Positions 23,811 to 32,323 of a DNA stretch of 41,010 bases are shown here, piece after piece; the stretch's first letter is position 1, and every line of letters begins with the position of its first letter. The stretch comes from JBJXGF01 sp046153015. Its GTDB lineage: Bacteria; Actinomycetota; Acidimicrobiia; Acidimicrobiales; CAIXPF01. The DNA lies in NCBI GenBank assembly GCA_046153015.1, contig JBJXGF010000228.1, positions 1-41,010 on the forward strand, read 5' to 3'. The position numbers and the translations under genes are program-made. The notes beneath the pieces were generated by a model. The model had not been told where the DNA came from. It ran no database searches and saw only the letters and a program-made list of their open reading frames with translations.

Positions 23811-24233
23811 ATGGCCTTGAAGGCAAGCCAACTGAAGGTCGGCGACACCCATAGCGAGGTGGTGGCGGAGAATCTCGCCCGCACACAGCTCGTGATGTAC
23901 GCGGGCGCGTCCGGCGACTACAACCCGGTCCACACCGACGAGGTGTTCGTGACCAAGGTGGCCGGCTACCCGACCGTGTTCGCGCACGGCATGCTCAGCA
24001 TGGGCGCCACCGGGAAGATGCTCACCAACTACGTCGGCGACGGGCGGCTCACCAAGTACGGCGTGCGCTTCGTCCGCCAGGTGTGGCCCGGCGATTCGCT
24101 CACGGCCACCGCCGAGGTCGAGGCGATCCGCGAGGAGGGCGGCGAGCGTTTCGTCGACCTGAAGGTCACCACCACGAACCAGAACGGTGAAGCGGTGGTG
24201 AGCGGCAGCGCCACCGCCCGCATAGATCCTTGA
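23811..24233 (+). CDS. MaoC-type (HadB-like) dehydratase
   Basis: The 140-aa hotdog protein has the catalytic hydratase-2 motif in YAGASGDYNPVHTDEVF (about 31-47, with Asp and His of the active site) and VFAHGMLSMG (about 59-68). It is the expected catalytic partner of the preceding HadA-type protein, from which it is separated by 41 nt. Together they would dehydrate (3R)-hydroxyacyl thioesters in fatty-acid synthesis, as HadAB does in mycobacteria, or hydrate enoyl-CoA in degradation. AGGAGCGG lies 9 nt before ATG 23811. Confidence 0.9.
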   Translation: MALKASQLKVGDTHSEVVAENLARTQLVMYAGASGDYNPVHTDEVFVTKVAGYPTVFAHGMLSMGATGKMLTNYVGDGRLTKYGVRFVRQVWPGDSLTATAEVEAIREEGGERFVDLKVTTTNQNGEAVVSGSATARIDP

Positions 24234-24249
24234 GCGACAGGCGCTGAGA

Positions 24250-24255
24250 TAGGGT
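24250..24255 (+). promoter_or_regulatory. -10 element for the BON/OmpA gene
   Basis: TAGGGT ends 10 nt before ATG 24266, giving a leader of a few nt at most. Confidence 0.4.
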
Positions 24256-24265
24256 CTGCCGCGTC

Positions 24266-25984
24266 ATGACTGCGACAGACCCCGATCCGAGCGTGCTCGT
24301 CTCCCCGCCGGCCGGCGAAGAAACCGAGGAGCGGCCGAACCGATACCGACCGGTGGTGATCGGCCTGTTCGTGTTCCTCCTTTTCATCGTGGCGGGGCTG
24401 TTGCTCGCCCGTTGCGGCGACGACGACGGTTCGCGGGTTTCGACCTCGAGAGCCGCGTCGTCGCTCGTGGCGCAGCAGCTGCGCGCCCGGCTGGCGGCGG
24501 AGGGCATCGAGAACATCGACGTCCACGTGCGGCCGAGCGGCAAGGTCGTCTACCGGGGGCGGGCGTCCTCCGAAGCCGTGCTGGCCCGAGTGAGCGCGTT
24601 GGCGCTCGAGGTGAACAACGGGCGGGCGCCGCTCGTGAACGAGCTGCGTCTCGCCTCGGACCCGGCTGACCCCGCCGGCGACGTGCGGGCCGCGTTGGCC
24701 GACGCCGGCTACGAGGACGTGGGCGTCGCCGTCGACGCACGGGGCGTGATCACGCTGTCCGGCCTGGTCGAGGACGACGCGGCCAAGGCCGAGGCCGCTC
24801 GCCTGGCCGCCGCCGCGGCGCCCGGCGCCACGATCGACAACCGCCTGCTCACCCGCACCGTCCTCGACCGGGTGCGGGCGGCGCTCGACCGTGAGGGCTT
24901 CCGCGCCGTCGACGTGTCGGCCGGCGTCGACGGGTCGATCGTGCTGGGCGGCCGCGCCGCCTCCGAAGCCGACAAGGCGCGAGCGGCCGGCGTGGCCACG
25001 GCCGCGGCGCCGGCGGGCGCCAAGGTCGACAACCGTCTGGTGGTCGGCCCCGCGTCGACCGGCGGAACCTCCTCCACCTCGGCGCCGGCCGACCCGGCGG
25101 CGGCCGTGCGGGCGGCGCTCGTGCGGGCCGGCTATCCCGAGGCCCGCGTCGCTGCGGCCGCCGACGGCTCGGTGGTGCTCACCGGCGTGGCCGGCACAGC
25201 GGCCATCCGCGACCGGATCGTGGCCATCGCCAAGGGCGCCGCCACCGCCACGATCACCGACCGGATGGCGTTGGCCGTCGCCAGCCCCGCCGTCTCCACC
25301 GTCCCCGCCGGCGAGGTGGGCAAGGTGACCGCCGCCTACGAGGCGGGCGGGGCCAAGCTGCGTCTCACTGGCCTCGTTCCCGACCAGGCGACCGCCGATG
25401 CGATCGTGGCCGCGGCGAACAGCGCGGTCGGGCCCGGGAACGTGGTCAACGAGCTGCGCGTGGCCGCCCAGCCCGCCCAGCAGGGCACGATCATCGTGAT
25501 CTCGGGCCGTTTGACCGACGCCGCCGTCGCCGGCCAGCTGCGGCGCTTCGGCGCCGACGCCGCGGCGGCCACCGGCTACCGGTTCGACGACTCGCAGCTC
25601 ACGCTCGAGGTGTCGACCGACGCCCGGGCGGTGGAGGGCAGCCTCGACCAGCTGTTCAGCCAGGGCGACGTGCTCTTCGCCAGCGGGTCGGCCGAGCTGA
25701 CCCCCGAGGCGCGCGCCGTGCTCGACCAGGCGGTGGAGATCCTGCGGGCGGCCCGCTCGGGCAGCGTGACGATTGAGGGCCACACCGACACCGACGGCTC
25801 GGAGGGCGCCAACCTGGCGCTCAGCCAGAATCGGGCGGAGGCCGTGCGCCAGTACCTGGTGGACAGCGGGATCGACGCGGGCCGGCTCAACGCGCTGGGC
25901 AAGGGCGAGGCCGAGCCGAAGGCGCCGAACGACTCGCCCGCGAACAAGGCGCTGAACCGCCGCATCGAGTTCGTGCTGGGCTGA
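24266..25984 (+). CDS. Membrane-anchored BON-repeat / OmpA-C peptidoglycan-binding protein
   Basis: The 572-aa protein has a short cytoplasmic N-terminus, one membrane helix (about 30-50, VVIGLFVFLLFIVAGLLLA), then about five BON-like repeats of 60-65 residues between 60 and 395 (recurring pattern VRAAL...GY..V.V..DG.V.L.G ... A.A...A.A.A...VDNRL). The C-terminal 110 residues form an OmpA-like domain: DVLFASGSAELTPEARAVLD, EGHTDTDGSEGANLALSQNRAEAV, GKGEAEP and NRRIEFVL, with the Asp and Arg that bind meso-diaminopimelate. Layout recalls Mycobacterium ArfA (BON plus OmpA). It probably tethers the membrane to the wall. Its stop is 1 nt from the convergent kinase stop. Confidence 0.88.
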   Translation: MTATDPDPSVLVSPPAGEETEERPNRYRPVVIGLFVFLLFIVAGLLLARCGDDDGSRVSTSRAASSLVAQQLRARLAAEGIENIDVHVRPSGKVVYRGRASSEAVLARVSALALEVNNGRAPLVNELRLASDPADPAGDVRAALADAGYEDVGVAVDARGVITLSGLVEDDAAKAEAARLAAAAAPGATIDNRLLTRTVLDRVRAALDREGFRAVDVSAGVDGSIVLGGRAASEADKARAAGVATAAAPAGAKVDNRLVVGPASTGGTSSTSAPADPAAAVRAALVRAGYPEARVAAAADGSVVLTGVAGTAAIRDRIVAIAKGAATATITDRMALAVASPAVSTVPAGEVGKVTAAYEAGGAKLRLTGLVPDQATADAIVAAANSAVGPGNVVNELRVAAQPAQQGTIIVISGRLTDAAVAGQLRRFGADAAAATGYRFDDSQLTLEVSTDARAVEGSLDQLFSQGDVLFASGSAELTPEARAVLDQAVEILRAARSGSVTIEGHTDTDGSEGANLALSQNRAEAVRQYLVDSGIDAGRLNALGKGEAEPKAPNDSPANKALNRRIEFVLG

Positions 25985-25985
25985 C

Positions 25986-28049
25986 TCAGCCGCCGGCCGC
26001 GTTGGTCGGCGTGGTGACGCAGGCGGTGGCCGGCTCGGTGATCTCGGTCGTGCGCCCGGCGGCGTCGGCTCGCAGCGCCCGCACCGCCACGCAGGCCGAC
26101 GCGGCGGGCCGCATCGCGAAGGTGGCCCGGTACCGGTCACCCTTGTGGGGGAAGGCGGCGGGGCCGATCGGCAGGGTGGTGGGGCCGCCGACGGCGAAGG
26201 GCTGGGGCACGATGCTGTAGCGCACGGTCGGGTCGTCCTGGCCGGTCCAGAGGACCTCGATGAGGAAGCAGGGCCCCGAGCCGAAGGCGGTTCCCTCGGC
26301 GTTGACGCACGGGTCGACCGCCCGCAGCACCCGCAGCGCGAGCTCGGTCGGGACCCGCAGCGGCTCGGGCGCCGGCGCGGTGGGAGGCGGGGTCGTCGAC
26401 GGCGGCGCCGGTTCGGGCTCCGGTGCGGGCGGCCGGGTCGGCGCCGTGGTGGCCGGGGGCGCCGTGGCCGGGGGCGCCGTCGGGGTCGGCGGGGAGGTGA
26501 CGGCCGGCGAGGTGACCGCCGGCGGCGGCGGTTCGGTCGGGGCCGGGGTGGTGAGACAGGTCGTGGCCGTCTCCGACGACGCGGTGACCTGACCCGCGGG
26601 CGCCGAGCGCACCGCCCGCAGCGCCACGCAGACGCTCGATCCCGGGCGCATGGCGAAGGTGGCCCGCCGGCGGCCCTCGGTCTCGGGGTACGGGGCCGGC
26701 CCGATCGGCAGCGTGGTCGGGCCGCCGACGGCGAAGGGCTCCGGCGTCAGGTTGTAGTGCACCGCCGGATCGGCGTCGCCGATCCAGGTCGCTTCGATCA
26801 CGTGGCACGAGCCCGAATCGAACGCCGTGCCGTCCGGGTTCGTGCAGGGATCGGCCAGCGGCAGCGAGATCAGCCGGAACTCGCTCGGCGTGGCGGGCTG
26901 CGGTTCCTTCGCCGCCGGGTTCGAGGGTGAGGGGTTGCCGGCGATCTCTGACGCCGCCTCCGCGCCCGCCGCGCTCGGGGAGGCGACGTCGGCTGTCCGG
27001 TACCGCCCGAAGAGCCCGAGGCCGATCACGGCCGCGGCGACCACCGCGGTGACGAGCAGGGGGCGCGGGCGGCGGCGCAGGGCCGCCGCCACTCGGGCGC
27101 CGGTGGGGGTCGGCGCCGCCGGGTGGGCCGGCGGGGCGAGCACCTCGAAGGTCACGCTGCCCGTGGCCGACCCGTTCCCACCGTTCCAGTAGGTGGGCGT
27201 GGGATCGAGCGAGAAGCGCCGTTCGATGCCGGCCAGGGCGCCGATGGCGTCGGCCGCCGAGGCCGGCCGCTCCTCGGGGTTCTTGCTCATCAAGGCTTCG
27301 ACGACGCCGGCCAGCTCGTCGGGCAGACCCAACCCGCGCAGATCGGGCACGGGCTCCTGGGTGGCCCGCACGAAGACCTGCACGATGCTCTCGTCGGTCG
27401 GGCGGACGAACGCGGGCGATCCGGCCAGCAGGGTGTAGAGCAGCGAGCCCAACGAATAGAGATCGGCGCGCCGATCGGCCCGGGCCCCGGAGAGCACCTC
27501 GGGGGCCATGTAGGCGGGGGTGCCGACGGCGACCCGGTCGGCGGTGGTCTCCTGGCCGGCCACGGCGGCGATCCCGAAATCGCCGAGCTTCACGCCCCCG
27601 AAGCGGTCGGTCAGCACGTTCTGCGGCTTGACGTCTCGGTGGAGCACCCCGGCCAGGTGCGCGGCGTGCAGCGCGTCGGCCACCTGGATCCCGATGCTCA
27701 CGACCTCGGGCCACGGGATCCGGCCCGCTCGGGTCAGCCGGTCGTCGAGCGTGCCCCCGTCCAGGTGCTCGAGCGCGAGGAATCCGCCGGTGTCGAGGCG
27801 GCCGGCGTCGTACACGCCGACGATGCGGGGATGCCAGCTCAGGCTGCCCATGACCTCGCACTCGCGCAGGAACCGGTCGAAGACCCGAGGGTCCACGCCG
27901 CCGCGGTACAGCACCTTGAGCGCGACCGGCCGATTGAGCGAGACCTGGCGAGCCCGGTAGACCACGGCGAAGCCGCCCCGCCCGATCTCGGAGAGATCCT
28001 CGTAGCCGGGGACCTCGAGCATGGCGGGGCCCTGAAGTGCGTCAGCCAC
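25986..28049 (-). CDS. Receptor-type Ser/Thr protein kinase with duplicated Cys-containing ectodomain
   Basis: The 687-aa transmembrane kinase has a Hanks domain (about 17-275): GRGGFAVVYRA glycine loop, VALKVL with the ATP-binding Lys, HRDVKPQN catalytic loop, GDFGIA and YMAPE. All key residues are present, so it should be active. A juxtamembrane linker leads to one helix (about 326-348). Outside the cell are two copies of a ~115-residue domain (about 388-503 and 568-683) separated by a Pro/Thr/Ala linker. Each copy has four Cys at equal positions (DPC, SxC, CVA, TxC) and the shared core FAVGGPTTLPIGPA. No PASTA repeat. GTG 28049 used as start; ATG 28022 is possible. Divergent from the CinA gene. 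Confidence 0.9.
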   Translation of the reverse strand: MADALQGPAMLEVPGYEDLSEIGRGGFAVVYRARQVSLNRPVALKVLYRGGVDPRVFDRFLRECEVMGSLSWHPRIVGVYDAGRLDTGGFLALEHLDGGTLDDRLTRAGRIPWPEVVSIGIQVADALHAAHLAGVLHRDVKPQNVLTDRFGGVKLGDFGIAAVAGQETTADRVAVGTPAYMAPEVLSGARADRRADLYSLGSLLYTLLAGSPAFVRPTDESIVQVFVRATQEPVPDLRGLGLPDELAGVVEALMSKNPEERPASAADAIGALAGIERRFSLDPTPTYWNGGNGSATGSVTFEVLAPPAHPAAPTPTGARVAAALRRRPRPLLVTAVVAAAVIGLGLFGRYRTADVASPSAAGAEAASEIAGNPSPSNPAAKEPQPATPSEFRLISLPLADPCTNPDGTAFDSGSCHVIEATWIGDADPAVHYNLTPEPFAVGGPTTLPIGPAPYPETEGRRRATFAMRPGSSVCVALRAVRSAPAGQVTASSETATTCLTTPAPTEPPPPAVTSPAVTSPPTPTAPPATAPPATTAPTRPPAPEPEPAPPSTTPPPTAPAPEPLRVPTELALRVLRAVDPCVNAEGTAFGSGPCFLIEVLWTGQDDPTVRYSIVPQPFAVGGPTTLPIGPAAFPHKGDRYRATFAMRPAASACVAVRALRADAAGRTTEITEPATACVTTPTNAAGG

Positions 28050-28124
28050 GCCCCGTAGGAGCCGCTCCCCGGGCTCGTGATACGGGCGGCGGCTGGATGG
28101 GCGAAACCGGGCGGGCCGGGGACC

Positions 28125-28130
28125 TACGAT
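28125..28130 (+). promoter_or_regulatory. -10 element for leaderless CinA-type gene
   Basis: TACGAT ends 6 nt before GTG 28137, and it supports this start over the longer frame beginning at 28077. Confidence 0.45.
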
Positions 28131-28136
28131 CGGGCG

Positions 28137-28634
28137 GTGCCCGCCGCTCCCGAGTCAGCCGCCGCCGAGTCAGCCGCCGCGCTCCTGCGCGCCCAGGGGG
28201 CCACTATCGCCGTGTCGGAATCGGCGGCCGGCGGGCTGATCTCGGCCGCCCTGCTGGCGATCCCCGGGGCGTCGGACTACTTCCTCGGCGGCGCGGTCGT
28301 CTACACCCTCGCCGCACGCGCGCTGATCGAGACGCCCGAGGCGCCGGCCACGCCCGGCATGCGCGGCGCCAGCGAGGAGTTCGCCCTCTACGAGGCTCGC
28401 TCGGTCCGGGCGAAGACCGGCGCCGCTTGGGGCGTCGGCGAGACCGGCGCGGCGGGGCCGAGCGGCAACCGGTACGGCGATCCGGCCGGGCACGCGTGGG
28501 TGGCCGTCGTCGGCCCCGACGGCGCCGTGCACACGCGCCGGGTCGGCACCGGCAGCGCCGACCGCGCCGCCAACATGGCCGCGTTCGCGCAGGCGGCGCT
28601 CGAGCTGCTCGTCGAGGCCCTCGGCGAGGGCTGA
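28137..28634 (+). CDS. CinA C-terminal-domain amidase (PncC-like)
   Basis: The 165-aa protein is a stand-alone CinA C-terminal domain, the fold of nicotinamide-mononucleotide deamidase PncC in NAD recycling. Seen are VSESAAGGLISAALLAIPGASDYFLGGAVVYT (about 25-57, with the catalytic Ser region SES and the GG loop), a helical middle, and GVGETGAAGPSGNRYGDPAGHAWVAV near 100-125 where the family has GIAGP. Two details differ from typical PncC: AAGG in place of CTGG, and an insert with APATPGM. Amidase activity is likely but unproven. Start by a leaderless -10; the next gene converges, 5 nt away. Confidence 0.85.
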   Translation: MPAAPESAAAESAAALLRAQGATIAVSESAAGGLISAALLAIPGASDYFLGGAVVYTLAARALIETPEAPATPGMRGASEEFALYEARSVRAKTGAAWGVGETGAAGPSGNRYGDPAGHAWVAVVGPDGAVHTRRVGTGSADRAANMAAFAQAALELLVEALGEG

Positions 28635-28639
28635 ACCCC

Positions 28640-29758
28640 TCAGGTGAGGCCGAGGAAGCGCCGCGGGTTCGCCCACAGCACCCGCTCGCGAAGGCCCGGC
28701 GCCCCCACCTCGGCGAGCGAGGCCTCGAGCTCGGCCAGCGCGCCGGGATACGTGCAGTCGTAGTGCGGGTAGTCCGACCCCCACAGCACGCAGCCGGACA
28801 GGCCGAGCTCGTGCACCTGGCCGAGCGCTTCGGCCTCGCCCGCCTCCATCGTGATGAAGCACTGTTCGGCGAACGCCTCGCTGGGCCGGCGGCGCAGCGT
28901 GGGCACGAGGTGACCCATGGTGCGTTGGTGCTCGTCGAAGCGCTCGATCCAGTACGGCAGCCAACCCATCCCCGACTCGAAGAACCCGATCCGCAGGCTG
29001 GGGAACCGGTCGAGCACGCCGCCGGCGATCACGTCGAGCACCGCCGCCATCTGCTCGAACGGGTGGCACACCATGTGGACGTGGAACTGGTTGGTCCACC
29101 GGGTGCGGGCGAGGCCAGGCATCCGGCTGCCGAAGCTGCCGTGCACGCCCACCGCGAGGCCGCTGCCGGCCGCCGCCGCCCACACCGGGTCCATCTCCTC
29201 CCCGGCCAGCTCCCGGCCGTGGTACCGCTCCGGACGGAAGGTGCAGCCCGACAGGCCCAGCGCAGCGATCCGCTCGATCTCGGCGACCGCCTCGTCGACC
29301 CCCTGCAGCGGGCACACCCCCATCGCGTGGAGCCGCTCGGGCGCCGCCTTCACGAAGTCGGCGATCCAGTTGTTGTACGCCCGCGTGCTGGCTGCGGCCA
29401 CGGCGGGATCCTCGATGTCGCCCGAGAGCAGCCACACCGACGGGAACAGCAGCACCTCGGCGAGACCCTCCTCGTCGAGCACCTGCTGGCGGGCGAGCGG
29501 ATCGAAGCTGCCCGGCAGGATCGCGTCCCACGTGAGCTCGGCGTTGCTGAACGCGCCCGGCACGCAGGCCGGGGCCACGTTGACGCCGCGGTCGCGGCCC
29601 TCCGCCCACAGCGTGTCGCGGCCCGCCGGCGAGCGGCGCAGCTGCAGGATCTGGTCGCGGTAGCGCGGCTCCGCATAGTCGGTCCACACCGCGGCCGGCT
29701 CGCAGATGTGTCCGTCTGCGTCGAAGACCGGGCAGGGCAAGGCGGCGGCTTCGGTCAT
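28640..29758 (-). CDS. Amidohydrolase-2 family metal-dependent hydrolase
   Basis: The 372-aa protein has a TIM-barrel amidohydrolase_2 pattern: FDADGHICEP at the first strand (metal-site His with Asp in place of the first His), VGVHGSFGSR (metal His), MVCHPFEQM, and VLWGSDYPHYDC near the end (metal Asp). Family members include ACMSD-like decarboxylases and hydrolases, acting on aromatic or cyclic acids; the substrate is not clear. AT most one metal is expected. No genes for a ring-degradation pathway stand next to it. ATG 29758 lies 60 nt from the divergent cupin gene start. Confidence 0.85.
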   Translation of the reverse strand: MTEAAALPCPVFDADGHICEPAAVWTDYAEPRYRDQILQLRRSPAGRDTLWAEGRDRGVNVAPACVPGAFSNAELTWDAILPGSFDPLARQQVLDEEGLAEVLLFPSVWLLSGDIEDPAVAAASTRAYNNWIADFVKAAPERLHAMGVCPLQGVDEAVAEIERIAALGLSGCTFRPERYHGRELAGEEMDPVWAAAAGSGLAVGVHGSFGSRMPGLARTRWTNQFHVHMVCHPFEQMAAVLDVIAGGVLDRFPSLRIGFFESGMGWLPYWIERFDEHQRTMGHLVPTLRRRPSEAFAEQCFITMEAGEAEALGQVHELGLSGCVLWGSDYPHYDCTYPGALAELEASLAEVGAPGLRERVLWANPRRFLGLT

Positions 29759-29805
29759 GGCGCATTGTGGCGCACCCGCCGAGGCGATGCGCCCCGACGC
29801 AGGGC

Positions 29806-29811
29806 TACCGT
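29806..29811 (+). promoter_or_regulatory. -10 element for leaderless cupin gene
   Basis: TACCGT ends 6 nt before ATG 29818; no ribosome-binding site is seen. Confidence 0.45.
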
Positions 29812-29817
29812 TGCGCC

Positions 29818-30396
29818 ATGAGCGCAGCAGAGGCGAGAGCGGCCGCCGTCGCCGAGGCGATCGACGACATCCGGGGCATCGTGGGCGCCGGCGAGGTCAC
29901 CCGCGAGCAGGTGGAACGGGTACGCGACCGGCTCGTGGAGCTGGCCGCCCGCCGGGAGCTGTTCAGCGCCGCCGAGCTCGCCCCGCCGGCGCCGGACGCC
30001 AAGCTGTCGAGCTGCCTCTACCGCTTGGCCGAAGACCCCGACGGGCGCTTCGCCCTCTACGCCAACGCCTGCCGCGACCGCACCGACTCGCCGCCGCACA
30101 ACCACACCACCTGGGCGGTGATCGTCGGCTTCGAGGGTCAGGAGCTCAACCGGTTCTACCGCCGCGACGGCGACGGCGGCGTCGAGGCGGTCCGCGAGGA
30201 GATGGTCGAGGCCGGCGCCGGCGTGGCCATGCTCGGCGACGACGTGCACTCCATCCACATCCGGGGCGGCGCCCTCAACTTCCACCTGTACGGGCTGGCC
30301 CTCGAACGGCTGGTCGACCGCGAGTACTTCAAGGCCGAGGACCGCACCTGGCGGCGCTTCCCCGCCCACCTCGACATCCGCGAGGCCCGGCCGTGA
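29818..30396 (+). CDS. Cysteine dioxygenase-like cupin
   Basis: The 192-aa protein has a cupin fold with the cysteine-dioxygenase-like iron site: PPHNHTTWAVIVGFEG (His-x-His, about 93-108) and DVHSIHI / GALNFHLYG toward the C-terminus (third His). Cysteine dioxygenases add O2 to the thiol of cysteine or other small thiols to give the sulfinate. A helical N-terminal region (1-75) precedes the barrel. Its TGA overlaps the GTG of the four-domain rhodanese, so the two are co-translated; the pairing suggests thiol oxidation coupled to sulfur (or selenium) transfer. Substrate could also be 3-mercaptopropionate or another thiol. Confidence 0.8.
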   Translation: MSAAEARAAAVAEAIDDIRGIVGAGEVTREQVERVRDRLVELAARRELFSAAELAPPAPDAKLSSCLYRLAEDPDGRFALYANACRDRTDSPPHNHTTWAVIVGFEGQELNRFYRRDGDGGVEAVREEMVEAGAGVAMLGDDVHSIHIRGGALNFHLYGLALERLVDREYFKAEDRTWRRFPAHLDIREARP

Positions 30397-31973
30397 CCCC
30401 CGAGGAGCTGCGCGCCGCGCTCACCGACCCGGCGCGCCCCGAGCTGGCTCTGCTCGATGCCCGCGAGCAGGGCGTCTTCTCCGGCGGCCACCTCTTTCAC
30501 GCCAGCAGCGCCCCGTTGTCCCGCCTCGAGCTGATGCTCGGCGAGCTGGCGCCCCGGGCCGACGTGACGCTGGTGTGGTGCGACGGGGGCGGCGGCGAGG
30601 ATCTCGCCGAACGCGCCGCGGCCCGCAGCCGACAACTCGGCTACCGCCGCGCCGAGGTGCTCGCCGGCGGCGTGGCCGGCTGGGCCGCCGCCGGCGGCGA
30701 GGTCTACACCGGCGTGAACGTGCCGTCCAAGGCCTTCGGCGAGATCGTGGAGCACGTGTACGGCACCCCCCGGCTCGAGGCGACGGAGCTGGCCGCCCGC
30801 GTGGCCGCCGGCGAACCGCTCGTGATCCTCGACTCCCGTCCCCTGCGCGAGTACCGCCGGATGAGCATCCCCGGCGGCGTCGACTGCCCGGGCGCCGAGC
30901 TGGCCTACCGGGTGCACGACCTGGCGCCCGACCCGACCACGTTGGTGGTGGTGAACTGCGCCGGCCGCACCCGCAGCATCATCGGCGCCCAGTCGTTGAT
31001 CAACGCCGGCATCCCCAACCCGGTCGTGGCGCTGAAGAACGGCACGATGGGCTGGGAGCTGGCCGGGCTCACCCTCGAGCACGGCCAGGACCGCCTCGCG
31101 CCCGAACCGACGGCGCAGGGCCTGGCCCGAGCGCAGCAGGCCGCCGAGCGGGTGGCCGCCCGCTTCGGGGTCCGCCGCTGCTCCGAAGCCGACCTCGGCC
31201 GCTGGCTGGCCGAGGCCGACCGCACCACGTTCGTGCTCGACGTGCGCTCCCCCGAGGAGTTCGAAGCCGGCCGGCGGGCCGGGTCGCGCTCGGCGCCGGG
31301 CGGCCAGCTCGTGCAGGCCACCGACGAGTACGTCGGCGTCCGCAACGCCCGCATCGTGCTGGTGGACGACACCGGGGTGCGGGCCACGATGACCGCCTCG
31401 TGGCTCCTCCAGCTCGGCTGGCCGGAGGTCTGGGTGCTCGACGGCGGCCTCGGCGGCGAGCTCGAATCCGGCCCGGTCGAGGTCGCGCCGCTCGGCGGCT
31501 GGCCCGAGATCGACGAGATCCCCCGCAACGTCGTCGACACCGCCGCCTCGGTGGTGCTCGACCTCGCCGACTCGGTGCGCTACCGGCGGGGCCACGTGCC
31601 CGGCGCCTGGTGGGCCGTCCGCTCCCGCTTCGCCGAGGCCGCCGCCAAGCTGCCCGCGCCGCTGATGGACCTCGTGCTGGTCTCGCCCGACAACGCGCTG
31701 GCCCGCCTCGCCGCGCCCGACGCCCGCGCCACCTGGCCCACGGCTCGGGTGCGGGTCCTGGCCGGCGGCGGCGACGGCTGGCGACGGGCGGCCATGCCCC
31801 AACGCGAGGGCTTCGACCGGCCCACCACCACGCCGGACGACGTGTGGTACAAGCCCTACGACCACGACGACGCCGACGTGGTCCGGCGCGACATGGAGGA
31901 CTACCTCACGTGGGAGGTGGCGCTCGTCGGGCAGGTCGAGCGGGACCCGACGGTGGCGTTCCCGCGCTTCTGA
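30393..31973 (+). CDS. Four-domain rhodanese (sulfurtransferase)
   Basis: The 526-aa protein consists of four rhodanese domains (about 1-105, 120-235, 262-365, 375-470) and a C-terminal tail rich in Asp and Tyr. Domain 1 has catalytic Cys in VWCDGGGGED; domain 2 has Cys in VVNCAGRTRS, the canonical six-residue active loop; domain 3 has Asp in that place (VLVDDTGVRA) and domain 4 Ser-Pro (LVSPDN), so only the first two can carry a persulfide. Rhodaneses move sulfane sulfur, and some bind selenium as perselenide. GTG 30393 overlaps the cupin stop. The selD gene follows two genes down, so a link to selenium delivery is possible but inferred. Confidence 0.85.
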   Translation: MTPEELRAALTDPARPELALLDAREQGVFSGGHLFHASSAPLSRLELMLGELAPRADVTLVWCDGGGGEDLAERAAARSRQLGYRRAEVLAGGVAGWAAAGGEVYTGVNVPSKAFGEIVEHVYGTPRLEATELAARVAAGEPLVILDSRPLREYRRMSIPGGVDCPGAELAYRVHDLAPDPTTLVVVNCAGRTRSIIGAQSLINAGIPNPVVALKNGTMGWELAGLTLEHGQDRLAPEPTAQGLARAQQAAERVAARFGVRRCSEADLGRWLAEADRTTFVLDVRSPEEFEAGRRAGSRSAPGGQLVQATDEYVGVRNARIVLVDDTGVRATMTASWLLQLGWPEVWVLDGGLGGELESGPVEVAPLGGWPEIDEIPRNVVDTAASVVLDLADSVRYRRGHVPGAWWAVRSRFAEAAAKLPAPLMDLVLVSPDNALARLAAPDARATWPTARVRVLAGGGDGWRRAAMPQREGFDRPTTTPDDVWYKPYDHDDADVVRRDMEDYLTWEVALVGQVERDPTVAFPRF

Positions 31974-31975
31974 CG

Positions 31976-31981
31976 TAGCGT
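31976..31981 (+). promoter_or_regulatory. -10 element for the 104-aa gene
   Basis: TAGCGT begins 2 nt after the rhodanese stop and ends 6 nt before ATG 31988. Confidence 0.4.
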
Positions 31982-31987
31982 CGAACG

Positions 31988-32302
31988 ATGGGCCGGTACG
32001 GTAGGCGTGGTGAGCCCGCCCGGGACTCGGTGAGAAGGATCTCGCCCACGATGGGGATCGACGAATACGTCGACCTCGACCTCGAGGAGTTCGACCGGCG
32101 ATCCCTCGATCGGCTGCGCAGCCTCATCGAGCGCTCTCGGCCCTCGATCGAGCGGGAGCTCGGCGCCGAGTTCTCCGTGCAGGAGCGCAAGGGCCGCCTC
32201 GAGCTGCGCGTCGGCGAGCGGACCGTGTACACCGCCTCGACTACCGCCGCGGGCCGGCTGCTCCTGACCGACGTGTCGGGCCGCTTCACCGGGCGGCTCT
32301 GA
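31988..32302 (+). CDS. Small protein of unknown function, 104 aa
   Basis: No family recognised. The 104-aa product sits between the rhodanese and selD, 14 nt after one and 21 nt before the other, in the same direction. An Arg-rich start (about 1-20) precedes an acidic segment DEYVDLDLEEFD, a helix-rich centre (RSLDRLRSLIERSRPSIERELGAEF, split by the eye at residue 48) and a beta-like end (RLELRVGERTVYTAST). ATG 31988 follows a -10 hexamer; an internal ATG at 32051, preceded by GAAGGA at a long distance, would give 83 aa without the Arg-rich part. Context makes a sulfur/selenium role possible, but nothing in the sequence shows it. Confidence 0.6.
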   Translation: MGRYGRRGEPARDSVRRISPTMGIDEYVDLDLEEFDRRSLDRLRSLIERSRPSIERELGAEFSVQERKGRLELRVGERTVYTASTTAAGRLLLTDVSGRFTGRL

Positions 32303-32309
32303 GCAACGC

Positions 32310-32315
32310 TAACGT
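32310..32315 (+). promoter_or_regulatory. -10 element for leaderless selD
   Basis: TAACGT ends 8 nt before GTG 32324. An in-frame TGA at 32300-32302 excludes any start further upstream, so this GTG is the only plausible one. Confidence 0.4.
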
Positions 32316-32323
32316 CGGGCGCG

